Shown here piece by piece: positions 6,980-15,049 of a stretch of DNA of 23,540 bases. This stretch comes from UBA2336 sp046294915 (GTDB lineage: Bacteria; Bacteroidota; Bacteroidia; Cytophagales; Cyclobacteriaceae), in the NCBI GenBank assembly GCA_046294915.1, contig JBKBOE010000045.1, positions 1 through 23,540 of the forward strand, read 5' to 3'. Made by a program: the position numbers and the translations under genes. The notes beneath the pieces are model-generated. The model was not told the origin of the DNA and searched no databases. It was given only the letters and a program-made list of their open reading frames with translations. How positions within the stretch are numbered: position 1 is the stretch's first letter; each line of letters opens with the position of its first letter.

Positions 6980-8269
6980 ATGAATACCCGCAGATCATTT
7001 CTTCAAAAAGCCCTGGGTTTTGCCGGCACGTTTACGCTGGCACCCCTGGCCGCAAAGGCAGTTGCCGAAGATATATCGGATGCCTTGCAATCGCTCAATA
7101 AACTTAGTCCGCTTGATGCATCCTCCGATGAAGAACTTTGGGCGCGTATGGCACAGGCTTATACCGTATCGCCCAATATCATGAACCTGAATAATGGCGG
7201 AGTGAGCCCGCAGCCAAAAGTAGTTCAGGATGCTGTTGACCGTTATTACCACCTGAGCAACGAGGCTCCCACGTATTATATGTGGCAGATTCTGGACAAA
7301 GGCCGTGAACCCCTGCGCAGAAAATTAGCCGAGCTGGCCGGAACTTCGCCCGAGGAACTCGCTATTAACCGCAATGCTACCGAAGCACTTGACACAGTAA
7401 CCTGGGGATTAACCCTTGGCAAAGGTGATGAAGTTGTGATGACCAAACAGGATTACCCCAACATGGTGCAGGCCTGGAAACAAAAAGAAATGCGCGATGG
7501 CATCAAAATAAAATGGATCAGTTTTAACCTGCCCGTAGAGAATGATGAAACATTTCTTAAAGAATTCGTTAATGCCACTACGTCCAAAACCAAAATCTGG
7601 CATATCACCCATATGATTAACTGGACGGGCCAGATACTGCCCGTAAAAAAACTGTGTGAAGAAGCGCGCAAACGAAACATCATTTCGATTGTGGATGGCG
7701 CCCACACCTTCGCCCACATGGATTTTAAAATACCCGACTTCAATCCGGATTATTATGGCACCAGCCTGCACAAATGGCTGAGTGCACCGTTCGGCACCGG
7801 CATGCTCTATGTAAAAAAAGAAAACATTGCCGGCCTGTGGCCGCTTTTCCCAAATGATAAGCCAACCGACAGCAACATCCGCAAATTCGAAACGCTGGGG
7901 ACCCGGTCGTTCGCTCCTGAACAGGCTATCGGCCAGGCTATTGATTTCCATAACGCCATCGGCAGCAAGCGTAAAGAAGAACGCCTGCGCTATTTAAAAA
8001 ACTATTGGTGCGAAAAGGTTGTAAAGAATCCACGGGTTAAACTTCACATCTCCATGAAACCCGAATACGCCTGCGCGCTGGGTACCTTTTCCATCGATGG
8101 CATTGACCCCAACGATGTAGTGAGCAGACTCTTCAACGAATATCAGATTCACACCACCAGCATTAAATGGGAAAACATCAGCTGTGTACGGGTAACTCCG
8201 CACGTGTACACCACTACGCGCGATCTAGACCGGTTCGTTGATGCGGTGCTCAAAATTGCTTCATCATGA
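6980..8269 (+). CDS. Tat-exported class V aminotransferase, isopenicillin-N-epimerase-like
   Basis: A 429-residue fold-type I PLP enzyme of class V, in the broad CefD/cysteine-desulfurase-like group. The N-terminus NTRRSFLQK with a following hydrophobic stretch and AKAVAE (about residues 2-30) is a twin-arginine signal, so the enzyme is expected to be exported folded with its cofactor. PLP-site features are the TEALDTVTWG segment (134-143), VDGAH with the ring aspartate D239, and TSLHKW with the Schiff-base lysine K265. The absence of a cysteine-desulfurase active-site Cys loop argues against NifS-type chemistry. The stop codon overlaps the ATG of the penicillin acylase gene (ATGA), implying coupled translation. 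The reaction is unknown; epimerase, lyase or aminotransferase activity are all possible in this family. Confidence 0.85.
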   Translation: MNTRRSFLQKALGFAGTFTLAPLAAKAVAEDISDALQSLNKLSPLDASSDEELWARMAQAYTVSPNIMNLNNGGVSPQPKVVQDAVDRYYHLSNEAPTYYMWQILDKGREPLRRKLAELAGTSPEELAINRNATEALDTVTWGLTLGKGDEVVMTKQDYPNMVQAWKQKEMRDGIKIKWISFNLPVENDETFLKEFVNATTSKTKIWHITHMINWTGQILPVKKLCEEARKRNIISIVDGAHTFAHMDFKIPDFNPDYYGTSLHKWLSAPFGTGMLYVKKENIAGLWPLFPNDKPTDSNIRKFETLGTRSFAPEQAIGQAIDFHNAIGSKRKEERLRYLKNYWCEKVVKNPRVKLHISMKPEYACALGTFSIDGIDPNDVVSRLFNEYQIHTTSIKWENISCVRVTPHVYTTTRDLDRFVDAVLKIASS

Positions 8270-10665
8270 GAATCTGTTTTGCTGTACTGCTGGTTGTTTT
8301 TGCGTGCCAACCCAAACAACCAAAAACAGTTGAACTGATTGTACCCGGTTTGCTTATGCCGGTTGAGGTACTCCGCGACTCGGCAGGCGTTAATCATATC
8401 TATGCACAAAACGAACACGACCTGTTTTTCGCGCAGGGATATTGTGCCGCCAAAGACCGGCTCTTCCAGTTTGAGCTGTGGCGGAGGCAAGCCTCCGGAA
8501 CGCTTGCTGAAATTCTGGGCGAGGCAGAAGTGCAGCGCGACATTGGTGCACGTCTGTTCAGATACCGGGGTGATTTAAAAAAAGAATTCAATCACTACCA
8601 TCCGCGTGGCGAAGAAATTATTACCGCCTTTACCGATGGCATTAATGCGCTGGTAGCCGAAACGGAGAAAAATCCGGAGTTACTTTCACCTGAATTTGGT
8701 ATTCTGGGCATCAAGCCCGGATACTGGACCCCTGACCTGGTGGTATCGCGTCACCAGGGCCTGCTTGGAAATGTAACTGAAGAGCTCAACATTGCACGAG
8801 CCGTTGCCTTACTTGGGAGCGAAAAAGTAAAAGACCTGAAGGCCTTTGAGCCCGGTGAACCCCGATTGATGGTAGACGCTGCTATTGATTCAGATGGCTT
8901 ATTTGAAAAGGTTATCGGGTTGTACGAAGCTTTCCGGAAACCTGTTGTTTTTACTCCAGATCATTTGGCAGAGCGTACAGCGCATACGCATGATCAGTCG
9001 CATCAACCCACAGGCATCGATCGTCTTGCCTATAATGAATTACTTGCAGACGATGACCGCACCATCGGAAGTAACAACTGGATTGTAAGCGGCAGCAAAA
9101 CAACCACCGGCCTGCCCATGCTGGCCAACGATCCGCACCGGGCCGTTACCGTGCCCTCCCTTCGGTACCTGGTGCACCTTAATGCCCCGGGCTGGAATGT
9201 TGTGGGTGGCGGTGAACCCACCATACCCGGAGTTTCCATCGGTCATAATGATTATGGCGCCTGGGGGTTAACGGTTTTTAACATCGATAGCGAAGACCTG
9301 ATGGTGTATGACCTTAACCCGAAAAATGAATTACAATACAAATACCGGGGCACTTGGGAAACCATGACCGTAGTGCGCGATACGTTACGGGTTAAAAATG
9401 CCAGCGATGTTTACGTTGAACACAAATACACCCGTCACGGTCCCGTTACCTTCATTGATAAAAATAGAGGTAAAGCGTATGCAATTCGGTGTGCCTGGCT
9501 TGAGCCGGGTGGTGCTCCTTACCTGGCCAGTTTGCGGATGAATACGGCACAAACGTGGGAGGAATTCCGCGAAGCTTGTTCGTACAGCCATATACCGGGC
9601 GAAAACATGATCTGGGCCGATAAGGCCGGAAACATCGGTTGGCAGGTTGTGGGTATAGCTCCGGTGCGGAAAAACTGGGATGGCCTGTTGCCCGTTCCGG
9701 GCGATGGACGATTTGAATGGGAAGGATTTTTACCTGTAAAGGAACTACCCCATATCGCTAATCCCGAAAAAGGCTATTGGGCAACGGCCAACGAAAACCT
9801 GGTTCCAACGAGTTATCCCCACCGCTATGCCGTTGGCTGGGAGTGGGCCGACAGCAGCCGGGCCAACCGCATTAATTCGGTTTTAGCAGAAAACAAAAAA
9901 TTCAGTCAGGCTGATTTGGAGCAATTACAATTCGATTACTTTTCCGTTCCCGCCAGCAGACTCGTTCCCTACCTGAAAGACCTTTCCTTTTCTGATAGCA
10001 AAACCGACAGCCTGAAGCACCTGCTATTGAATTGGAATTATGTGTTAGATAAAAATTCAGTAGAAGCCGGAGTGTATATGGCCTGGGAAAAGAAGTTAGT
10101 GGAGAAAGCCTATCCGCTCTTTGTGCCCGAAAAGGCCCAGCCAATAATCCGAAGCGTGTCGCTTCGTAAGGTAATCAGCTGGATTACCGCCAACCGCACT
10201 GAACTCGGCAATCGAAATAATTTCTTAAAAACCGGCTTTGAAGATGCCGTGCAACAACTCCATGCAAAGCTGGGTTCCGACACAAAAAAATGGAATTACG
10301 GCCAGGCGGCTTACCATCATATACTTATCAAACACCCGCTGAACATGGCCCTGAACGATTCCCTGCAACAGATTTTCAACTGCGGTCCGTTGCCGCGAGG
10401 GGGCTCAGCTTCAACCCCCAATGTAACCAGCAACAACGATAACCAAAGTCATGGTGCCACCTTCAGGCTGGTAGCCGATGTTGCCGACTGGGATAATTGC
10501 GCGTTTAGTAATTCGCCCGGGCAAAGTGGCGATGTGCGCAGTCCGTTATACCGCAACCTTTTTGACCCCTGGGCTGGCGATACCCATTTTCGGGTTTACT
10601 TTACACGAACCAAAATCGAAAAAAATACCTTTGGTAAACATGTATTAGTTCCGAATGCCCGTTGA
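8266..10665 (+). CDS. Penicillin acylase family (Ntn-hydrolase) amidase, exported
   Basis: A 799-residue precursor of the penicillin G acylase / acyl-homoserine-lactone acylase family. These enzymes cleave amide bonds and mature autocatalytically into alpha and beta chains with an N-terminal serine nucleophile. The predicted cut is before S269 in IGSNNW (267-272), the conserved site. Other family blocks are FFAQGYCAAKDRLFQ (54-68), PMLANDPH (284-291), the IGHNDYGAWGLT segment and, near the C-terminus, GGSASTPNVTS and SGDVRSPLYRN. Residues 1-14 form a short hydrophobic signal ending VFAC: a possible but imperfect lipobox, so periplasmic or lipid-anchored location. It overlaps the upstream PLP gene by 4 bases and the downstream regulator by 11. 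The substrate (acyl-homoserine lactone, beta-lactam, N-acyl amino acid or peptide) cannot be told. Confidence 0.9.
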   Translation: MRICFAVLLVVFACQPKQPKTVELIVPGLLMPVEVLRDSAGVNHIYAQNEHDLFFAQGYCAAKDRLFQFELWRRQASGTLAEILGEAEVQRDIGARLFRYRGDLKKEFNHYHPRGEEIITAFTDGINALVAETEKNPELLSPEFGILGIKPGYWTPDLVVSRHQGLLGNVTEELNIARAVALLGSEKVKDLKAFEPGEPRLMVDAAIDSDGLFEKVIGLYEAFRKPVVFTPDHLAERTAHTHDQSHQPTGIDRLAYNELLADDDRTIGSNNWIVSGSKTTTGLPMLANDPHRAVTVPSLRYLVHLNAPGWNVVGGGEPTIPGVSIGHNDYGAWGLTVFNIDSEDLMVYDLNPKNELQYKYRGTWETMTVVRDTLRVKNASDVYVEHKYTRHGPVTFIDKNRGKAYAIRCAWLEPGGAPYLASLRMNTAQTWEEFREACSYSHIPGENMIWADKAGNIGWQVVGIAPVRKNWDGLLPVPGDGRFEWEGFLPVKELPHIANPEKGYWATANENLVPTSYPHRYAVGWEWADSSRANRINSVLAENKKFSQADLEQLQFDYFSVPASRLVPYLKDLSFSDSKTDSLKHLLLNWNYVLDKNSVEAGVYMAWEKKLVEKAYPLFVPEKAQPIIRSVSLRKVISWITANRTELGNRNNFLKTGFEDAVQQLHAKLGSDTKKWNYGQAAYHHILIKHPLNMALNDSLQQIFNCGPLPRGGSASTPNVTSNNDNQSHGATFRLVADVADWDNCAFSNSPGQSGDVRSPLYRNLFDPWAGDTHFRVYFTRTKIEKNTFGKHVLVPNAR

Positions 10666-11284
10666 CATTTCTTCTATAAAGCAACAGCTGCCTCAACTCA
10701 GCGAAACATTACAAAACCTCTTTGCCGCAGAAGGAACAGTAATAAAACTGGAAGCTGATACTGAAATTCTGAAAGAAGGCCAGTCGGTTAAACAGATTCC
10801 GATTGTGCTGGACGGCCTGGTAAAGGTGTTTACCCGCCACGAAGACAAGGAGTTACTGCTATATTACATTAAACCCCGCGAAAGCTGTGTGATGTCATTT
10901 CTTGCTGGAATCAAGAATCAGCCCAGTCGTATTTATGCACAGGCCGAAGAGCCCACCACGTTATTGCTGTTACCTTCGCAAAAAGTGGAGCGATGGATAA
11001 ACGAATACCCCCAACTGAACAATCTGTTTTACGATTTGTACAACAACCGCTACTCCGAACTGATTGACACCTTGCACCAGCTCATTTTTCAGAAACTGGA
11101 TGCCCGCCTTTACGATTACCTGATGGAAAAAAGCAGGCTAAAAGGCAAATCTTTACTGCATTTACGCCATCGCGAAATTGCCCAAGACCTGGGCACTTCG
11201 CGCGAGGTCATTACGCGGGTGTTGAAAAAACTGGAAAAAGAAGGCAAAATCAAGCAAACCCCGCTCGGAATTCACCTGTTATAA
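10655..11284 (+). CDS. Crp/Fnr family transcriptional regulator
   Basis: A 209-residue regulator with an N-terminal cyclic-nucleotide-binding-like beta barrel (about 20-120), a connecting helix (about 125-160) and a C-terminal winged helix. The barrel lacks a clear cAMP phosphate-binding R-x-A signature and the N-terminus has no Fnr-type cysteine cluster, so the effector is unknown. The recognition helix TSREVITR (181-188) keeps the Arg, Glu and Arg that in E. coli CRP (R180, E181, R185) read the GTGA half-site, so a TGTGA-like operator is expected. The first 11 bases overlap the end of the acylase gene. A GGTGA-N6-TCACC palindrome follows 13 bases after the stop. It may control the acylase operon, the downstream small membrane genes, or both. 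Confidence 0.88.
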   Translation: MPVDISSIKQQLPQLSETLQNLFAAEGTVIKLEADTEILKEGQSVKQIPIVLDGLVKVFTRHEDKELLLYYIKPRESCVMSFLAGIKNQPSRIYAQAEEPTTLLLLPSQKVERWINEYPQLNNLFYDLYNNRYSELIDTLHQLIFQKLDARLYDYLMEKSRLKGKSLLHLRHREIAQDLGTSREVITRVLKKLEKEGKIKQTPLGIHLL

Positions 11285-11294
11285 TTTTTATCAG

Positions 11295-11320
11295 CTGGTG
11301 ACCAACATCACCGGTTTTTT
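11295..11320 (+). terminator. Hairpin plus T-tract behind the Crp/Fnr gene, also an operator-like palindrome
   Basis: CTGGTGA (11295-11301), loop CCAACA, TCACCGG (11308-11314) form a 7-pair stem with one G-U pair, followed by TTTTTT (11315-11320): a good intrinsic terminator 10 bases after the stop codon. The inner part, GGTGA-N6-TCACC (11297-11312), is also the geometry of a CRP-type operator. Sequence alone cannot separate the two roles. Confidence 0.55.
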
Positions 11321-11342
11321 GGTGCATCATCATGCATCTTTG
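11318..11342 (+). promoter_or_regulatory. Candidate promoter of the 27-residue ORF and DUF2892 gene
   Basis: CATCTTTG (11335-11342) matches TAnnTTTG except for the first base. TTTG at 11318-11321 is nearby but only 13 bases upstream, short for a -33 element. With a start near 11346 the Crp-type palindrome (centre 11304.5) would lie at about -41.5, the classical class II activation position. A 5-base inverted repeat, TGCAT-CATC-ATGCA (11323-11336), lies within it. Confidence 0.35.
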
Positions 11343-11358
11343 GGTTACCGATTCAGCC

Positions 11359-11442
11359 ATGAAAAGCAAAGCCCTGAAACTCCTGCTGGTTTGCATGATG
11401 TGCGTGGGCATTGTTTACCTGCTGATTTGGATTTTTAAGTAG
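11359..11442 (+). CDS. Putative 27-residue single-helix membrane peptide
   Basis: A short open frame of 27 codons, ATG to TAG: positively charged start (MKSKALK), then about 17 strongly hydrophobic residues with two Cys and two adjacent Met, ending Trp-Ile-Phe-Lys. This is the composition of a single-pass membrane peptide. It lies 20 bases before the DUF2892 gene and behind a promoter-like element, so both could share an mRNA. I know no family for it; size makes chance possible, although the positive-inside charge pattern and location favour a real gene. Confidence 0.4.
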   Translation: MKSKALKLLLVCMMCVGIVYLLIWIFK

Positions 11443-11462
11443 AAAACTAAACTTCAGTTATT

Positions 11463-11672
11463 ATGAAAAAGAACATGGGAAACATTGATCGGATCATTCG
11501 GGTAATCCTGGCGGTAGTTTTTGGTGTTTTGTACTTTACCGGAACAGTAACCGGCACCTTAGGCCTGGTACTGGTTGTTCTTGGTGCAGTATTCGTGCTC
11601 ACCAGCCTGGTTAGCTTTTGCCCGCTGTATGCCATTGTAGGCCTGAGCACCTGCCCGACAAAAACGGCTTAG
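11463..11672 (+). CDS. DUF2892 (YgaP-type) small inner-membrane protein
   Basis: A 69-residue protein with two membrane helices (about 12-28 and 32-50) and the DUF2892 signature: N-terminal NIDRIIRVIL, a Gly-Thr turn between helices, and the C-terminal FCPLYAIVGLSTCP block with two conserved cysteines. DUF2892 forms the membrane domain of the rhodanese YgaP and occurs next to sulfur-handling or Crp/Fnr genes; here it stands alone without a rhodanese domain. Its place behind a Crp/Fnr gene and an operator-like palindrome suggests regulation by that protein, which is inference. A hairpin follows the stop codon. Confidence 0.85.
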   Translation: MKKNMGNIDRIIRVILAVVFGVLYFTGTVTGTLGLVLVVLGAVFVLTSLVSFCPLYAIVGLSTCPTKTA

Positions 11673-11678
11673 TGGCAG

Positions 11679-11716
11679 ATAAGTGAAGAATCTGATGTTT
11701 CGGATTCTTCACTTAT
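11679..11716. terminator. Long hairpin between convergent DUF2892 and amidohydrolase genes
   Basis: Arms ATAAGTGAAGAATC (11679-11692) and GATTCTTCACTTAT (11703-11716) pair perfectly over 14 bases, and inner pairs leave a loop of about 4 bases. It lies 7 bases after the DUF2892 stop and 15 bases from the amidohydrolase stop. Being symmetric it can serve both strands, although neither side has a long T-tract. Confidence 0.65.
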
Positions 11717-11730
11717 TATGTATCTCGTAA

Positions 11731-13191
11731 TTATTTGTCTCTGTAATCGAGTGCAGGTTTTCTGTCGCCAATCAGGGCCGAGTATTTAAAATCCGGACCA
11801 ATGCGTTTTTGATAATCTTCCCTTGCCTTTTGGATTTGCGTTCCATCGTTAAGCAAATCAATACCGGTAAGGGCAAGTGTTTTGGCGGCCACCATCATGC
11901 CCTTTATCCCAATATCCACGCCTCCGCAGGCAACTGCCTGCCAGCTATGGGCAGGAACACCCGGAACCCAGGTAGCCGTTACCAGGCCTACGGTGGGCAC
12001 TACATAACTTACATCGCCCACATCCGTTGAGCCGCCACTGCCCTGAGCATCTGTCTTGAACGGATCTACCGTTGCTGCGGCTGTCAAAGCAGGACTGCTG
12101 CCAATAAGCGACTGCTGAATTTTCTTTCCAAACTCCATCTCTTCGGGAGTGTATGTAACGCCTCCTACTGTAGTTAGATTGGCGTGCATCAGGCGGGCTA
12201 AAGGTTCGTTGGGGAGTAAATCGTAAACGCCCCCGATGATTTCATACTCCACCCGTGTTTCTGTGCCCATGGCGGCTGCATCGGCAATTTTCTTTATGCG
12301 CTCAAAAATACCGGCCAGCACATCGCGCTTGGGGTGGCGGGCATAGTAATACACTTCGGCAAAATCAGGCACTACGTTAGGTGCTTCGCCACCGGCAGTA
12401 ATAATGTAATGAATTCGTGTATCGGAAGGAATGTGTTCACGCATCATATTCACCATATGATTCATTGCCTCCACGGCATCGAGTGCAGAGCGGCCGCGTT
12501 CGGGAGCACCGGCAGCATGAGCTGAGGTGCCATGGAATCTGAACTTAGCCGAAACATTCGCCAGTGAAGAGGCCGGGTTTGCAGCATTGCGGCTGCCCGG
12601 ATGCCAGTGCATCACCACATCCACGCCATCAAATAATTTTTCACGTACCATGTACACCTTCCCGGCACCGCCCTCTTCGGCCGGTGTACCATATACTTTA
12701 ATGGTACCTTTTAATCCCGTTTGCATCATGGTCTCCTTTAATTCAATGGCGGCAGCAACCGAAGCCACACCAAACAAATGATGCCCGCAGGCATGGCCTG
12801 CCGTACGGGATGGGTCAGGTTTTTTTTCGGGAACGGCTTCCTGTGATAGGCCCGGTAACGCATCAAATTCTGCAAGGATACCAATAACCGGCTTGCCCGA
12901 TCCATACGTAGCTACAAATGCCGTAGGGATACCGGCTACACCTGCCTCTACAGTAAAGCCATTTTTAGTCAGCAACTCCTGCAATTGAGCTGTACTCTTG
13001 TATTCTTTATATCCCACTTCCGAAAACTGCCAGATGTTAAGTGCGGTTTGCTTATAGGTGTCGTATTGTTTGTCAATACGTGCCATCGCATTCTTTTTTA
13101 CACCGGGCAAATCTTTGGGTTTAATCTGACCTTGTGTGATTACAGCGATCAGAACTAAAATGCCAAACAGAACGGCCATGCGCTTATTCAT
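11731..13191 (-). CDS. Secreted M20 family amidohydrolase (AbgB-like)
   Basis: A 486-residue metallo-amidohydrolase of peptidase family M20 subfamily D, resembling AbgB (p-aminobenzoyl-glutamate hydrolase subunit B). It hydrolyses N-acyl or amide bonds of small amino acid conjugates with a di-metal site. An N-terminal signal peptide (about 1-21, KR then a long hydrophobic core, ITQGQ) indicates export. Metal and catalytic landmarks: EFDALPGL (108-115), HACGHH (133-138), PAEEGGAG (170-177) with the general base Glu, and HWHPG (195-199). The lid domain begins near HGTSAHAAGAPERGRSALDA, and PAHSW lies near the C-terminus. It is the last gene of a probable four-gene minus-strand run, 89 bases behind the VTT gene, so it may also have its own promoter. 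No abgA partner is adjacent. Confidence 0.88.
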   Translation of the reverse strand: MNKRMAVLFGILVLIAVITQGQIKPKDLPGVKKNAMARIDKQYDTYKQTALNIWQFSEVGYKEYKSTAQLQELLTKNGFTVEAGVAGIPTAFVATYGSGKPVIGILAEFDALPGLSQEAVPEKKPDPSRTAGHACGHHLFGVASVAAAIELKETMMQTGLKGTIKVYGTPAEEGGAGKVYMVREKLFDGVDVVMHWHPGSRNAANPASSLANVSAKFRFHGTSAHAAGAPERGRSALDAVEAMNHMVNMMREHIPSDTRIHYIITAGGEAPNVVPDFAEVYYYARHPKRDVLAGIFERIKKIADAAAMGTETRVEYEIIGGVYDLLPNEPLARLMHANLTTVGGVTYTPEEMEFGKKIQQSLIGSSPALTAAATVDPFKTDAQGSGGSTDVGDVSYVVPTVGLVTATWVPGVPAHSWQAVACGGVDIGIKGMMVAAKTLALTGIDLLNDGTQIQKAREDYQKRIGPDFKYSALIGDRKPALDYRDK

Positions 13192-13280
13192 AGGATTGGG
13201 GTTAAATGAACGTTGTGAACTTCCTATTTACCCAAGTAATTGAAATTAGTCAAGCTAAATTGTTTTGGCTTTACTCAGGA

Positions 13281-13868
13281 TTACACCGAAAACCAGTTTG
13301 GAAAAGACCACACCATGTAGCCGTAGGCAGCAAACCGTACAATACGCAAAATGCTGATCAGCAGAAATTGTTTAAACGGAAGGTTTACACTGCCTGCCAG
13401 CATACAGGTGGCAGAGTATGGAATAGGTGTTACCGCAGCAACCATTACCAGGAATGCCCCATACCGTTTAAGCTGGGTATCATATTGCATGAGGTAGCGA
13501 ACATGCATTTTTTTATAGAAGGTTGTTCTTGAGAAGTTGCTGCCAATGAGGTATCCGATTATACCCGATAAATAGGAGATTACGGTTAGAATAATCAGAT
13601 TGATAATAAACTGGCCTAATGAAACCTTGTGTAATATCCACACCAGCATAAAGAACTCCGGAGGAACCAGTCCAAAAATTACCTCAGAGGCAAAAAAAAC
13701 GAGGTAAAGGATAACCGGTTTATCCTGAATGGCCTCAATATCCTTGTGAAAGGTAGTTTGAATATATTCTTCGGCAAGGATAAACACAGTAATAATTACC
13801 GCAAACCAGAGTAGTCCACGCAACAGGTTTTTTATTAAAAATCCCGATTTAGTATCCTCCTGTTGCAT
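13281..13868 (-). CDS. VTT-domain (SNARE-associated/DedA-like) membrane protein
   Basis: A 195-residue integral membrane protein with four to five hydrophobic segments (about 17-33, 52-70, 85-109, 137-160, 168-187). The VTT/DedA signature is seen in two blocks: VPPEFFMLVW (68-77) followed by SYLSGIIGYLIGSNF (98-112), and after a basic loop YGAFLVMVAAVTPIPYSATCMLAG (136-159). Proteins of this superfamily are implicated in lipid scrambling or undecaprenyl-phosphate recycling and envelope homeostasis, but this shorter YqaA-like type has no firm role. It is 11 bases downstream of the GNAT-fold gene and so very likely in the same operon. Confidence 0.78.
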   Translation of the reverse strand: MQQEDTKSGFLIKNLLRGLLWFAVIITVFILAEEYIQTTFHKDIEAIQDKPVILYLVFFASEVIFGLVPPEFFMLVWILHKVSLGQFIINLIILTVISYLSGIIGYLIGSNFSRTTFYKKMHVRYLMQYDTQLKRYGAFLVMVAAVTPIPYSATCMLAGSVNLPFKQFLLISILRIVRFAAYGYMVWSFPNWFSV

Positions 13869-13879
13869 ACCTGGTTACA

Positions 13880-15049
13880 TTAACTAATTAATGGGAAGCG
13901 CTTAAAGGGTTTGTTCTCATCGAATAATTTCCGATAGGTAGCATGCCGTTTAACAACATTGGGCGTAACTTGTTCCGCCACGCGTATCATTTTAGGATTA
14001 AAATCACCAATCCAGTTCATTTCATATTGCTCATATGGAAATGATTCGGTGTGGGCTATACGCCTGAAGGATTCAATAATGGCTCCGTCAACGCCTTTGC
14101 CCTGATGTTCCGGCACAACACCAAACAGTATTCCAAACGCCTTTTTGTTTTTGCCTGTTTTCTGAAGTAACAGAAACTTAAGTTTGGCAGCCAAATCGAA
14201 TTTACCGTTCAAATACTTAAAGATTTGGTTAAGTTCTGGCAGTGATATAAAAAAGGCAACCGGCTCACCGCGGTAATAACCAAACCAAATCAGTCGTTTA
14301 TCTAAAACCGGTTTCATTTGTTTTACCATGGCCACCGCCTGGGCTTCGGTGAGTTCGGGAATTTCACCCCGTTTTGCCCAGGCGCGGTTATACACATGCC
14401 TGATCTCAGCTGCGAGTTTCACGCTATCAATTTTCTTGGGGTGACCAAACGTGTAATCCGTATTCTGAAATACGCGCTCAGCCTTTTCCAGGAGTCGCGA
14501 ATCCAGCGGGCCTTGAATGGGGCGGCCAAACGTAAGCTGATAGAAGTAAACCTGAAAGCCGTAAGCTTCGAACAGGTCTTTATAATATGGAAAATTATAG
14601 TTGCATTGATAGTTGGGTTGCCGGTCAAACCCATCAACCAGCAAACCCCACCATCGGTCTCGGTTGCCAAAATTAATGGGACCATCCATTGCTTCCATTC
14701 CCCGTGCCTGAAGCCACATTTTGCATGTGTCGAAAAGAAGAAATGCAGCTTGTTGGTTATTAATGCATTCAAAAAAGCCGATTCCTCCTGTTGGCTGATC
14801 ATTGCCTTTGTGGGCAGTTTTGTTGTTTACAAATGCCGCAATCCGGCCGATGGTTACTCCCTTATCATCCTGTAAAATCCAGCGAATACATTCACCATGC
14901 TGAAAGGTTTTATTGATGGCCTTATCGAACACGCCATTAATGTCCTTATCCAAGGGCCGTATCCAGTTCGGCTCATTTTTATAGAGGTTTACCGGAAGGA
15001 GAAGGAACTCCCTGGCCAATTTTGGCGAATTTACTTCGAGCAGATTCAT
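13880..15049 (-). CDS. GNAT-fold N-acetyltransferase-like protein (YghO-like)
   Basis: A 389-residue soluble protein of the two-lobed YghO-like GNAT group common in Bacteroidota. The N-terminal start, with FLLLPVNLYKNEPNWIRPL (15-33), is the usual family opening. The acetyl-CoA-binding motif A is recognisable as GVVPEHQGKGVDGA (310-323), where the last motif glycine is replaced by Asp. The central part is rich in aromatics (GNRDRWWGLLVDGF, 128-141). No signal peptide or membrane helix. Its ATG shares one base with the kinase stop codon (TAATG, 15047-15051), so translation is coupled. Substrate unknown; activity is plausible but not shown. Confidence 0.7.
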   Translation of the reverse strand: MNLLEVNSPKLAREFLLLPVNLYKNEPNWIRPLDKDINGVFDKAINKTFQHGECIRWILQDDKGVTIGRIAAFVNNKTAHKGNDQPTGGIGFFECINNQQAAFLLFDTCKMWLQARGMEAMDGPINFGNRDRWWGLLVDGFDRQPNYQCNYNFPYYKDLFEAYGFQVYFYQLTFGRPIQGPLDSRLLEKAERVFQNTDYTFGHPKKIDSVKLAAEIRHVYNRAWAKRGEIPELTEAQAVAMVKQMKPVLDKRLIWFGYYRGEPVAFFISLPELNQIFKYLNGKFDLAAKLKFLLLQKTGKNKKAFGILFGVVPEHQGKGVDGAIIESFRRIAHTESFPYEQYEMNWIGDFNPKMIRVAEQVTPNVVKRHATYRKLFDENKPFKRFPLIS

